Assembly (NCBI RefSeq): GCF_021653995.1
Contig: NZ_JAJJOZ010000004.1
Location: 243,212 to 307,211 of the forward strand
Source of the DNA: Allopusillimonas lactea
Lineage (GTDB): Bacteria > Pseudomonadota > Gammaproteobacteria > Burkholderiales > Burkholderiaceae_B
Reading direction: 5' to 3'
DNA length: 64,000 nt
The notes beneath the pieces were generated by a model. That model was not told the origin of the DNA. It was given only the letters and a program-made list of their open reading frames with translations, and did no database searches. Each line of letters opens with the position of its first letter. The first letter of the stretch is position 1. Made by a program: the position numbers and the translations under genes. Shown here piece by piece: positions 44,267 to 52,606 of the stretch.

Positions 44267-45283
44267 TCAGTTCTTGCTTTGATCAACCAGCTTGTTGGCG
44301 GCGATCCAGGGCATCATGGCGCGCAGTTTGCCGCCGACCTGCTCGATCTGCGACTCGGCATTGATGCGGCGGCGCGAGGTGAGCGTAGGCGCACCGGCGG
44401 CGTTCTCCAGGATGAAGTTCTTGGCGTACACGCCGGTCTGGATGTCTTCCAGCACCTTGCGCATGGCGGCGCGAGTATCGTCGGTAACGATCTTGGGGCC
44501 GGTTTCGTATTCGCCGTACTCCGCGTTGTTGGAGATGGAGTAGTTCATGTTGGCAATGCCGCCCTCGTAGATCAGGTCGACAATGAGCTTGAGCTCGTGC
44601 AGGCACTCGAAGTAGGCCATTTCGGGCGCGTAGCCGGCATCGACCAGCGTTTCGAAGCCAGCCTTGATGAGCTCGACCGTACCGCCGCACAGAACAGCCT
44701 GCTCGCCGAACAGGTCGGTTTCGGTTTCTTCACGGAAGTTGGTTTCGATGATGCCGGCGCGGCCACTGCCGATGGCGCAGGCATACGACAGGGCGATGTC
44801 GCGGGCGGCGCCGGACGTGTCTTGATGCACGGCGACCAGCGCGGGCACGCCGCCGCCTTGACGGTAGGTGCCGCGAACGGTGTGGCCTGGCGCCTTGGGT
44901 GCGATCATGATGACGTCGACGTCGGCGCGCGGCTGCACCTGGCCGTAATGCACGTTGAAGCCGTGCGCGAACGCCAGTGCGGCGCCCGCCTTGATGTTGG
45001 CGGCAACCTGGCTGCGGTAGACCTCGGCGATGTTTTCATCGGGCAGCAGGATCATGACCAGATCGGCACCCTTGACTGCATCGGCCACTTCTTTGACCTG
45101 CAGGCCTGCGTTTTCGGCTTTGCTCCAGGAGGCGCCGCCTTTACGCAGGCCGACCACCACATTGACACCCGACTCGTGCAGGTTCAGTGCATGCGCGTGG
45201 CCCTGGGAGCCGTAACCGATGATGGCAACGGTTTTGCCCTTGATGAGGGAGAGGTCACAATCTTTGTCGTAAAACACTTTCAT
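44267..45283 (-). CDS. ilvC: Ketol-acid reductoisomerase
   Basis: NADPH- and magnesium-dependent enzyme of isoleucine and valine synthesis, 338 residues, class I length. The cofactor motif GYGSQGHAHALNL and the metal-site sequences GGTVELIKAGFETLVDAGY and SNNAEYGEYETG are intact. The gene lies 129 bases after ilvH in the ilvBHC order common in Betaproteobacteria. Confidence 0.98.
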   Translation of the reverse strand: MKVFYDKDCDLSLIKGKTVAIIGYGSQGHAHALNLHESGVNVVVGLRKGGASWSKAENAGLQVKEVADAVKGADLVMILLPDENIAEVYRSQVAANIKAGAALAFAHGFNVHYGQVQPRADVDVIMIAPKAPGHTVRGTYRQGGGVPALVAVHQDTSGAARDIALSYACAIGSGRAGIIETNFREETETDLFGEQAVLCGGTVELIKAGFETLVDAGYAPEMAYFECLHELKLIVDLIYEGGIANMNYSISNNAEYGEYETGPKIVTDDTRAAMRKVLEDIQTGVYAKNFILENAAGAPTLTSRRRINAESQIEQVGGKLRAMMPWIAANKLVDQSKN

Positions 45284-45412
45284 TTATCTTGCTCCAATGC
45301 TTGTATGCAGGGATGGATTCGTAATTCGTAGAGAGAGGGTGTCTCTTGTTTTGGTACTGCTTTTGCCGTGGGCGGGCGGCCGCTTGGCCCACCCTGCCCG
45401 ACCGGGGCCTGG

Positions 45413-45904
45413 CTAGAGCTTGAGCACACGTTCGCCGCGGCCGATGCCGGACACACCCGTGCGCACAGTTTCCAGGATGGCACTGCGGTCCAGCGCCCCG
45501 ATGAAGGCCTCGATTTTATCCTGATTGCCGGTCAGCTCGATGGTGTACGCCTTGTCGGTGACATCGATGATGCGGCCGCGGAAGATGTCGGCCATGCGCT
45601 TGACCTCTTCACGCTCTTTGCCGACAGCCCTGACCTTGATCAGCATGAGCTCGCGCTCGATGTGCGGGCCTTCCGAAAGATCCACTACTTTCACAACGTC
45701 AATCAGCCGGTTCAGGTGCTTGGTGATCTGCTCGATCACCTCATCAGACCCAATGCTGACAATGGTCATGCGCGACAGTGTGGGATCTTCGGTGGGCGCG
45801 ACAGTAAGCGTTTCGATATTGTAGCCACGGGCGGAGAACAGGCCGACCACGCGCGACAACGCGCCCGGTTCGTTTTCCAGCAGAATGGAAATCACGTGTT
45901 TCAT
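45413..45904 (-). CDS. ilvH: Acetolactate synthase small (regulatory) subunit
   Basis: Regulatory subunit that gives valine feedback to acetolactate synthase, 163 residues. The N-terminal ACT domain MKHVISILLENEPGALSRVV with GLFSARGYNIETLTVAPTED is clear. It starts 10 bases after ilvB. The following 129-base gap to ilvC shows no gene. Confidence 0.97.
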   Translation of the reverse strand: MKHVISILLENEPGALSRVVGLFSARGYNIETLTVAPTEDPTLSRMTIVSIGSDEVIEQITKHLNRLIDVVKVVDLSEGPHIERELMLIKVRAVGKEREEVKRMADIFRGRIIDVTDKAYTIELTGNQDKIEAFIGALDRSAILETVRTGVSGIGRGERVLKL

Positions 45905-45914
45905 GGTGTTCTCC

Positions 45915-47636
45915 TTACAGGTCTTCGGAACCGAGCAACATTTCGGTAAGACCGCGGCCCGCCTTCACCATAGGCCAGACGTTTTCGGTCTGGTCGGTGA
46001 TGAAGTCGAGAAACACCAGCCTGTTCTTGTGCTTGGTAAACGCTTCGCGGATCGCCGGCACGACATCCGCGGGCTTGTCGATGCGCAGGCCCACATGGCC
46101 GTAGCTTTCGACGAGCTTGACGAAGTCGGGCAAGGCGTCGACGTACGATTCGGAATAGCGCGAGCCGTAATCGATCTGCTGCCATTGCCGCACCATACCC
46201 AGATAGCGGTTGTTCAGGCACAGAATCTTGGGTGTGAGGCGATACTGGCTGCAGGTGGAGAGCTCCTGGATGTTCATCTGGATGGAGCCCTCGCCCGTGA
46301 TGACGGCCACATCGGCATCCGGATTGGCCATCTGCACGCCCATGGCGTAGGGCAGGCCAACGCCCATGGTGCCCAGGCCGCCGGAGTTGATCCAGCGGCG
46401 CGGCTCGTTGAAGCGGTAGTACTGCGCCGCCCACATCTGGTGCTGGCCGACGTCGGACGTCACAAACGCATTGCCGCCAGTGACTTCCCACAGCGCCTCG
46501 ACAACCGACTGCGGCTTGATGAGCGTATCGGACTTTTCGTAGTCCAGGCACTTACGGCCGCGCCAGGTGTTGATCTGCTCCCACCACTTGGCGAGCCGCC
46601 CGGCCTCGGGCGGCGTTTCGGCAACAGCCTGGCTGTAGAGTTCGATCATATCCTGCAGGACGTCTTTGACGCTGCCGACAATAGGCACATCGACGCGCAC
46701 GCGCTTGGAAATCGACGAAGGGTCGATATCCACATGTATGATTTTGCGCGGATTTTGCGCAAAATGGCGCGGGTTGCCGATGACGCGGTCGTCGAAGCGC
46801 GCGCCCACGGCCACCAGCACATCGCAATGCTGCATGCCCATGTTGGCTTCGTAGGTGCCGTGCATGCCCGGCATGCCGACGAATTTGTCGTCGCAGCCGG
46901 GATAGGCGCCCAGACCCATCAGCGTGGTGGTACATGGCGCTCCGGCCAGTGCCACCAATTCGCGCAGCTCTTGGGAGGCGTCGGACAGCACAACGCCGCC
47001 GCCCGCGTAGATCATGGGGCGCTCGGCCGACAGCAGCATCTGGACAGCTTTTTTGATCTGCCCATGATGGCCCTTGGTGACCGGCGCATAGGAGCGCATG
47101 CGTACGTCGCCCCGCCGAGGCGTGTATTTGTATGTGGCGACGGTAATGTCTTTGGGGATATCGACCAGCACCGGGCCGGGACGGCCAGTCTTGGCGATAT
47201 AGAAGGCGCGGCGCATGGTCTCGGCGAGATCCTTGATGTCGCGCACCAGGAAGTTATGCTTGACGCAGGGGCGTGTGATGCCGACTGTGTCGCACTCCTG
47301 GAAGGCGTCTTCGCCAATGGCCGCGGTAGGAACCTGGCCGCTGATGATCACCATCGGGATAGAGTCCATATAGGCAGTGGCAATGCCGGTGACGGCATTG
47401 GTGAGCCCGGGACCGCTGGTTACCAGGGCCACGCCGACCTTGTCGGATGAACGGGAATACGCATCGGCGGCGTGCACGGCTGCCTGCTCGTGACGCACGA
47501 GAATGTGCTTGAAGGATTCCTGCTTGTAGATTGCGTCGTAGATGTAGAGTACGGCACCGCCAGGATAGCCGAAGACGTGTTCTACGCCCTCTTCGGCAAG
47601 GCAGCGCACGACGATATCGGCGCCATTGAGTTCCAT
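45915..47636 (-). CDS. ilvB: Acetolactate synthase large subunit
   Basis: Thiamin diphosphate and FAD enzyme that makes acetolactate and acetohydroxybutyrate. The 573-residue product starts MELNGADIVVRCLAEEGVEH. The catalytic Glu is in RHEQAAVHAADAYSR, and the TPP/magnesium motif GEGSIQMNIQELSTC is present. An AAAGGAAAA ribosome site precedes the ATG. A terminator in its leader, 240 bases upstream, suggests control by premature termination. Confidence 0.97.
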   Translation of the reverse strand: MELNGADIVVRCLAEEGVEHVFGYPGGAVLYIYDAIYKQESFKHILVRHEQAAVHAADAYSRSSDKVGVALVTSGPGLTNAVTGIATAYMDSIPMVIISGQVPTAAIGEDAFQECDTVGITRPCVKHNFLVRDIKDLAETMRRAFYIAKTGRPGPVLVDIPKDITVATYKYTPRRGDVRMRSYAPVTKGHHGQIKKAVQMLLSAERPMIYAGGGVVLSDASQELRELVALAGAPCTTTLMGLGAYPGCDDKFVGMPGMHGTYEANMGMQHCDVLVAVGARFDDRVIGNPRHFAQNPRKIIHVDIDPSSISKRVRVDVPIVGSVKDVLQDMIELYSQAVAETPPEAGRLAKWWEQINTWRGRKCLDYEKSDTLIKPQSVVEALWEVTGGNAFVTSDVGQHQMWAAQYYRFNEPRRWINSGGLGTMGVGLPYAMGVQMANPDADVAVITGEGSIQMNIQELSTCSQYRLTPKILCLNNRYLGMVRQWQQIDYGSRYSESYVDALPDFVKLVESYGHVGLRIDKPADVVPAIREAFTKHKNRLVFLDFITDQTENVWPMVKAGRGLTEMLLGSEDL

Positions 47637-47877
47637 CTGGTTTTCCTTTCGTAACCAGTGCGAATGCCCCGATCGGCCATGACAGGCCAGAGATTGAACC
47701 GGTACCGGCAACATGATCTGGCGCTTGATGGCTCACGGAGCCACTCCACCCAGACACCTTGCCGACCCGACCCGCACTCGTCGAAACAAAGCACGAGCAT
47801 CCTTGGGATGCGGGAGGTAGAAACGGAAGCTGTGGCGACACGCTTTTGGCGCGGCCAGCAGCAGGTAAGACAGGCAC

Positions 47878-47900
47878 AAAAAACCGGGCGGGTGGCCCGG
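47878..47900 (-). terminator. Leader terminator (attenuator candidate) upstream of ilvB
   Basis: A perfect 6-bp GC stem CCGGGC/GCCCGG with a five-base loop is followed on the minus strand by TTTTTT. It lies only about 50-70 bases after the predicted promoter and 240 bases before ilvB, so transcription must read through it to express ilvBHC. That position defines an attenuator. Confidence 0.7.
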
Positions 47901-47915
47901 GCAACATAGCCTTGG

Positions 47916-47952
47916 AGCAGATTTGTTCGGGGTGTTGAACAAATAGACTGCT
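47916..47952 (-). promoter_or_regulatory. Leader hairpin at the ilvB transcription start
   Basis: ATTTGTTC pairs with GAACAAAT (47944-47921), and AGCAG with CTGCT can extend the helix past a three-base bulge. It lies directly before the leader terminator and at or just after the likely start of transcription. It may act in control of the attenuator or protect the RNA end. Confidence 0.5.
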
Positions 47953-47953
47953 T

Positions 47954-47982
47954 AATGTACCGCGTTGCGGGGGATCAGGCAA
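47954..47982 (-). promoter_or_regulatory. Predicted ilvBHC promoter
   Basis: On the minus strand -35 TTGCCT (47982-47977), a 17-base spacer and -10 TACATT (47959-47954) predict a start near 47947. This would put the leader hairpin and terminator in the first 70 bases of the RNA. Prediction by eye only. Confidence 0.5.
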
Positions 47983-48176
47983 ATGCAAAGCCGGCAAATT
48001 GGGGCCGAATGCGGGGATTGCGCAACGGTGGCGCGGGATGGGAGGGGGGCCCGCGCTGCTTGCTGCCCAGGCAGCGGCGCCGGCATGAGTTGAACGGGCA
48101 GCCTGGACGGGCGCTGGCATGGCTATAGGCGCCTTAGCCGCAGCGTCGCAGTTGGCTGTTCAGCAGGCGCGCCGCT

Positions 48177-48863
48177 TCACGGCGCCAGGTAGCGGTCGAG
48201 CACGCCGCAGATGAACGCAGCGTATCCAGTGGCGTCTACCTGGTAAGTGGTGTACTTGCGCCGCTTGAGATACCAATCCTGCATCATGGCTTTGCACAGG
48301 GCGGCCAGCAAGCCCGCATCGACAGCGCGGAAGACGCCGGCGGCCATGCCGTCGGCGATGATATCCCGCAGAATGCCTTCCACCTCGAGTTCGACTGCGA
48401 TGGCCTCTTTTTTGTGGGGCTCGGGCAGGTTTTTCGCCTCCATGAAGGAAAAATAAAACCAGGGCTGCAGCAATTCGCTCAGGTAGACGTGAGCCTTGAT
48501 GCCCGCGTGCAAGCGTTCGCACGGGTCGGCGATATTTTGCGTGTAGTCGAGCAGCGTGCGCCGCGTAAGATGGATGCCGTGATGCTGGATCAGATAGATG
48601 AGATCTTCCTTGCCGCGGATATACGCATACAGGCCGCCTATGCTCATACCGGTGTCGGCGGACAGATCACGCAGCGACATCGCATGAAAACCATTGCGGC
48701 GGGTAAGCTTGAGGGTCGAATCGATGATGCGCACCAGGTTGCGTACTGCAACGTGCTCCTTCTTGATGCGGATAAGGTCGGGATTCTGACGGTACAACGC
48801 GCGGCAGATCTCCGTCTGCGACAGGCTCAGACCGGCCTTGAATGACTCGAAATCACCGATCAT
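48177..48863 (-). CDS. TetR family regulator of the adjoining CoA cluster
   Basis: The 228-residue product starts MIGDFESFKAGLSLSQTEIC. The DNA-binding domain is at about residues 45-90, unusually far from the N terminus: VRIIDSTLKLTRRNGFHAMS, then LRDLSADTGMSIGGLYAYIR and GKEDLIYL. A GGAG lies nine bases before the ATG; a TTG six codons earlier is an alternative. It is the last gene in line with the Liv transporter and catabolic genes, so it most likely controls them. The ligand is probably an acyl-CoA or the imported acid, which is inferred. Confidence 0.85.
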   Translation of the reverse strand: MIGDFESFKAGLSLSQTEICRALYRQNPDLIRIKKEHVAVRNLVRIIDSTLKLTRRNGFHAMSLRDLSADTGMSIGGLYAYIRGKEDLIYLIQHHGIHLTRRTLLDYTQNIADPCERLHAGIKAHVYLSELLQPWFYFSFMEAKNLPEPHKKEAIAVELEVEGILRDIIADGMAAGVFRAVDAGLLAALCKAMMQDWYLKRRKYTTYQVDATGYAAFICGVLDRYLAP

Positions 48864-48960
48864 CGGCAAACACTCCGGCAAAACATAGGCGATACGCGGG
48901 ACGCAAGGAATACGGAAAGCAGCAAAACCGCAATAAATGCGAAAGAACGAAAGTTTACGG

Positions 48961-49008
48961 GAAGAAGCGCACCAGATGCGCCGTTACGAGAAGAGGCGCG
49001 CCAGATGC
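48961..49008. repeat. 19-bp imperfect direct repeat between livF and tetR
   Basis: GAAGAAGCGCACCAGATGC (48961-48979) recurs as GAAGAGGCGCGCCAGATGC (48990-49008), 17 of 19 bases identical, at a 29-base offset. It lies about 100 bases upstream of tetR. It could be part of the tetR control region. No gene is supported in the rest of the 228-base gap. Confidence 0.5.
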
Positions 49009-49091
49009 CCTCCTGAATGACGCTGATCGCTGGTCTGGCGCACGTATGACCCGCTCGCGTAATCGGGCCGGACACGAATAGGCTCGCGGCG

Positions 49092-49790
49092 CTAGACCGA
49101 AAGATAGCGCTGCTGTGTTTCCGTGTCGGCACGCAGGGCCTCGCTGCTGGCCTCATGCACCACCCTGCCCTTTTCCAGGATATAGGCGCGGCGCGCGTGG
49201 CGCAGCGCAAAGTGCACGCTCTGGTCGGTGAACAAAATCGTTGTGGTCTTGGCCAACTCGTCGATCAGCGCGCCGATCTGCCTGACGATGACTGGTGCGA
49301 GGCCTTCGTTGGGCTCGTCCAGCAGCAACAGGCGCGGTTCGCTCATGAGCGAACGGGCCACCGCCAGCATCTGCTGCTGGCCGCCCGACAGTGTGCCGCC
49401 GTCCTGGTTGGCCAGCTCGGCCAGCATGGGATACTGATCGAAAATGCGTTCCACTGTCCATGAGCCTGAGGCATCAGAGCGCCGGTACTGGCCGACTTCC
49501 AGGTTTTCGCGCACCGTCAGCGTGGGAAAAATGCGGCGGTCTTCGGGCACCAGGCCAATGCCGCGGCGGGCGATGCGGTAGGCCGGCAGCCCGGCGACCT
49601 CTTTACCGCAAAAGGCGATGCTGCCTTCGCGCGGGGGCGTCAGTCCGATGATGCTGCGCAGCGTGGTGCTTTTACCTGCCCCGTTGCGCCCCAGCAGGCA
49701 TACGATCTCGCCCTCTTCCAGGTGCAGAGACACGCCCTGCAGGGCATGGCTTTCGCCGTAATAAGTGTGGATATCCCTGACTTCCAGCAT
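49092..49790 (-). CDS. livF: LivF-type branched-chain amino acid/acid ABC transporter ATPase
   Basis: One of two ATPases of a LIV-type importer, 232 residues. Walker A GRNGAGKST, signature LSGGQQQMLAVARS and Walker B LLLLDEPNEGL (typical LivF) are present. The ATG overlaps the livG stop by one base (TAATG). In this setting the imported compound is more likely the acid degraded by the neighbouring enzymes than an amino acid. Confidence 0.9.
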   Translation of the reverse strand: MLEVRDIHTYYGESHALQGVSLHLEEGEIVCLLGRNGAGKSTTLRSIIGLTPPREGSIAFCGKEVAGLPAYRIARRGIGLVPEDRRIFPTLTVRENLEVGQYRRSDASGSWTVERIFDQYPMLAELANQDGGTLSGGQQQMLAVARSLMSEPRLLLLDEPNEGLAPVIVRQIGALIDELAKTTTILFTDQSVHFALRHARRAYILEKGRVVHEASSEALRADTETQQRYLSV

Positions 49791-50581
49791 TATGCCTGCC
49801 CTCCCAAGTCTTCGTCGGCATCGCCCAGATAGGCCCGCCGCACGTCGGGGTGCGCCCGGACCTCTTCGGGCGTACCAAGCGCCAGTTTTCGGCCACGGTG
49901 CATTACCAGAATGCGGTCGGCCAGCCCGAACACCACGTGCATGTCGTGCTCAGTGACCAGAAAGGTATAGTCGCCACTTTGGGATAGCGATTTCACCAGC
50001 GCCATCACGCGATGGGTTTCATCGGGCGTCATGCCCGCGGTAGGTTCGTCCAGCAGCACAAGGTGCGGGCGGGTGGCAAGCACCACCGCAATCTCGACCA
50101 GACGCTTGTCGCCGTAGCTGATCACCCCCGCCCGTTGGCTGGAGAGCTCCGATAACGACAACCGCTCGATCAATGCGTCGGCCTCTTTGCGGGCCGACGC
50201 GTTGCGCGAGGCCAGATTGAACCAGCGCTTACCCTCGCCGCGTCGCGCGGTCACCGCCACTTCGACGTTCTCGCGCACGGTCATCTCATTGAAAATATTG
50301 TTTATCTGGAAGGATCGCGAGATGCCCAGCCGGCTGATCTGATGAGCGGGCATGCCGGTGATGTCTCGCCCATCGAAGTGGATGCGGCCCGCGCTTGGCT
50401 GCATGCGGCCCGACAGCAGGTTGTAAAACGTGGTCTTGCCCGCGCCATTGGGGCCGATGATGGCCAGTGTTTCGTGGCGGTTGACGTCGAGGTCGATGCC
50501 AGACACAGCGGCCACGCCGCCGAACTGCTTGCCCAGCCCCGATACCCGCAGAATTGGTTCGGCCATAATGGGTTCAGCCAT
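49790..50581 (-). CDS. livG: LivG-type ABC transporter ATPase
   Basis: Second ATPase of the importer, 263 residues, with Walker A GPNGAGKTT, a signature in ISYGDKRLVEIAVVLATRP (the changed signature of LivG) and Walker B LVLLDEPTAGM. Two in-frame starts 15 bases apart exist (MAEPIMAEPILRVSG) from a short duplicated MAEPI; the first follows a G-rich ribosome site. Confidence 0.9.
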   Translation of the reverse strand: MAEPIMAEPILRVSGLGKQFGGVAAVSGIDLDVNRHETLAIIGPNGAGKTTFYNLLSGRMQPSAGRIHFDGRDITGMPAHQISRLGISRSFQINNIFNEMTVRENVEVAVTARRGEGKRWFNLASRNASARKEADALIERLSLSELSSQRAGVISYGDKRLVEIAVVLATRPHLVLLDEPTAGMTPDETHRVMALVKSLSQSGDYTFLVTEHDMHVVFGLADRILVMHRGRKLALGTPEEVRAHPDVRRAYLGDADEDLGGQA

Positions 50582-50593
50582 GATTGCCCCCGG

Positions 50594-51538
50594 TCATTTG
50601 CGCGCCTGCGCCCAGTCGAGCAGCGTGCCAAGCACCCCGCGGCGAAAAAACATTACCATCAGCGCCAGGATGATGCCCAGCACCAGCATCCAGGCCTGCG
50701 TGACACTGGTGATCCATGTTTCGAGCAGTACGAACATACCGGCGCCAAAGAAAGGGCCAAGGAAATAGCCGCTTCCGCCAAGGATAGTCATCAACACCGG
50801 CTCGGCGGACATGGACCAATGCACCAACTCGGGGCTGGCGATACGCAAAAATGGCGCCATCAGCCCGCCCGCCAGGCCGGCAAAGGCGCCCGCAATCGTG
50901 AAGGCGGCAAGCCGGTAGGCGCGCACGTTGACGCCGCAGAATGCGACACGCTCGGGATTTTGGCGTATTGCACGCAAAATCAAGCCAAAGGATGAGCGGC
51001 AGATACGGTACAACACCGCGGCGGCCAGCACGACCAGCACCAGTACCACATGGTAGTAGACACTGGGATTACCCAGCGCCAGATCCATCCCCAGCCCGAG
51101 CGACCCGACGGTAAAGCCAGCAATACCGTCGCTGCCGTTGGTCACCGAGCGCCATTGATGAACGACACCGAAAACCATCATGCCGAAGGCCAGCGTGAGC
51201 ATCGCGAAATAAACTTCGTTCAGGCGCACACTGAAGAAACCGATGATGAGCGCCAGCACAGCACCGGCCGCGACGGATGCGACCAGACAGGCCAGCAGCG
51301 GCCATTGCCAGGACTGCAGCAGCATGGCCGTGGCATACGCACCTACGCCAAAGAAAGCAGCATGCCCGAAACTGAGCATGCCGGTATAGCCGAAGACCAG
51401 ATTGAAACTGGCAGCGAACAGACCCAGGATCAGTATCTCAGTGGCGATGAAGATGTAGAAATAAGGCGCGATCCAGGGTACGGCGACCAGCAGCGCAAGC
51501 ATGGCGGCAAGCAAAGCCACATTGACGGTAGTTTTCAC
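50594..51538 (-). CDS. livM: LivM-type ABC transporter permease
   Basis: Second permease of the importer, 314 residues with about nine helices; LVFGYTGMLSFGHAAFFGVG and GGSGYFLGPFFGAGMFVLLE are family marks. I take the GTG at 51538 (KTTVNVALLAAMLALLVAV follows) because it overlaps the livH stop and has AGGAGG about eight bases upstream, inside the last livH codons. Confidence 0.88.
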   Translation of the reverse strand: MKTTVNVALLAAMLALLVAVPWIAPYFYIFIATEILILGLFAASFNLVFGYTGMLSFGHAAFFGVGAYATAMLLQSWQWPLLACLVASVAAGAVLALIIGFFSVRLNEVYFAMLTLAFGMMVFGVVHQWRSVTNGSDGIAGFTVGSLGLGMDLALGNPSVYYHVVLVLVVLAAAVLYRICRSSFGLILRAIRQNPERVAFCGVNVRAYRLAAFTIAGAFAGLAGGLMAPFLRIASPELVHWSMSAEPVLMTILGGSGYFLGPFFGAGMFVLLETWITSVTQAWMLVLGIILALMVMFFRRGVLGTLLDWAQARK

Positions 51539-52407
51539 AGCGACGCCCTCCTTCCCATGAGACCATGCGGCTTGAGCAGCAGCACTATGGCCATGCCCAC
51601 GAAGGGCAGTACCAGATTCACTTCCGGCATATAGCGCCCGCCCAGGCCATGTATCAGCCCCAATACGATTGCGCCCATCAGCGCACCTGGAAAACTGCCC
51701 AGCCCGCCAATCACCACCACGATAAAGCTCTCGATGATGACCTTGTCGCCCATGCCGGGGTCGATGGCGCGCATGGGTGCCGCCACAACACCAGCCAACG
51801 CCGCCAGCCATGCGCCAAAGGCAAAGACGCCAGTGATCACCAGCCGTGTGTTGATGCACAGCACCTGCGCCATTTCCCTGTCCAGCGCCGCTGCGCGCAT
51901 GATTTTGCCCACGCGCGTACGATTGAACAACAGCCATAGGCCAGCCAGCGACACCAGCCCCACCCCGACCACGAACAGGCTGTAGACCGGATACGAGATG
52001 CCGCCCGGCAGCATCATAGTGCCGCGCAGCAGCGCGGGTGGATCGACCACATGGATACCGGTCCCCCAGATCATGCGAACTGACTCGTTGATGATCAGCA
52101 GCAGCGCAAACGTCAGCAACAGGCTGTCGGTGACTTCGCGTTGATATACAAAGCGCAGCATGGCGCGGTCGATCACCACGGCAAGCGCCGCCACTACCGG
52201 CGGCGCAGCCAGCAGTGTGAGCCAGAACGGCCAGCCCAGCACAGCAATGCAGCTATAGGCAAGATACGCCCCCACCATGTACAGCGCGCCATGCGCGAAG
52301 TTGATGACATTCAACACGCCGAAGACGATATTCAGACCGACGGCAATGACGAACAGCAACAGCCCGATATCGAGGCTGTTGAGCAAAGCCAGACCCAGAC
52401 TGCTCAT
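51535..52407 (-). CDS. livH: LivH-type ABC transporter permease
   Basis: First permease of the importer, 290 residues from MSSLGLALLNSLDIGLLLFV, with about eight helices and the family motifs VINFAHGALYMVGAYLAY and FIVVVIGGLGSFPGALMGAI. A GGAG ribosome site precedes the ATG. The 199 bases to the binding protein gene upstream contain no gene that I can support. Confidence 0.9.
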   Translation of the reverse strand: MSSLGLALLNSLDIGLLLFVIAVGLNIVFGVLNVINFAHGALYMVGAYLAYSCIAVLGWPFWLTLLAAPPVVAALAVVIDRAMLRFVYQREVTDSLLLTFALLLIINESVRMIWGTGIHVVDPPALLRGTMMLPGGISYPVYSLFVVGVGLVSLAGLWLLFNRTRVGKIMRAAALDREMAQVLCINTRLVITGVFAFGAWLAALAGVVAAPMRAIDPGMGDKVIIESFIVVVIGGLGSFPGALMGAIVLGLIHGLGGRYMPEVNLVLPFVGMAIVLLLKPHGLMGRRASL

Positions 52408-52606
52408 GGGAACTCCAGAAAAGGTTGGCGGCGCGCCAACTTGCACCTCGGAACGGCCCGCCGGCAAGATTGCGCCAGGCAGGTCGCACGAAAATGGACG
52501 TACCAGGCAGCGGCTCGCAACCCGATCAACGCTGGCACGCCCGGCTGCGGCAGGGGACAATCAACACACTATTGCGCCCCACCGCCCGCGGACGCGCACA
52601 CCTGCG

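Larger units (their letters stand above)
47637..48176 (-). other. ilvB leader and ilvB-tetR gap (540 bases without a gene)
   Basis: The half next to ilvB is the transcribed leader with promoter, hairpins and a terminator (listed apart) and a later small hairpin GCATCC-CAA-GGATGC (47803-47817). From about 47990 to the tetR stop at 48177 I see only GC-rich sequence with no convincing gene. No short frame rich in Ile, Val or Leu codons and with a good ribosome site was found in the leader before the terminator. Confidence 0.5.

Noticed and set aside
47582..47800. A frame in the ilvB leader that begins MLVLCFDECG, considered as an attenuation leader peptide
   Set aside because: It lies after the leader terminator, lacks a well-spaced ribosome site and has few branched-chain codons after its first residues.
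48842..49081. A 79-codon plus-strand frame between tetR and livF
   Set aside because: Highly basic product without a domain, no ribosome site, and it begins opposite the tetR start; probably chance.
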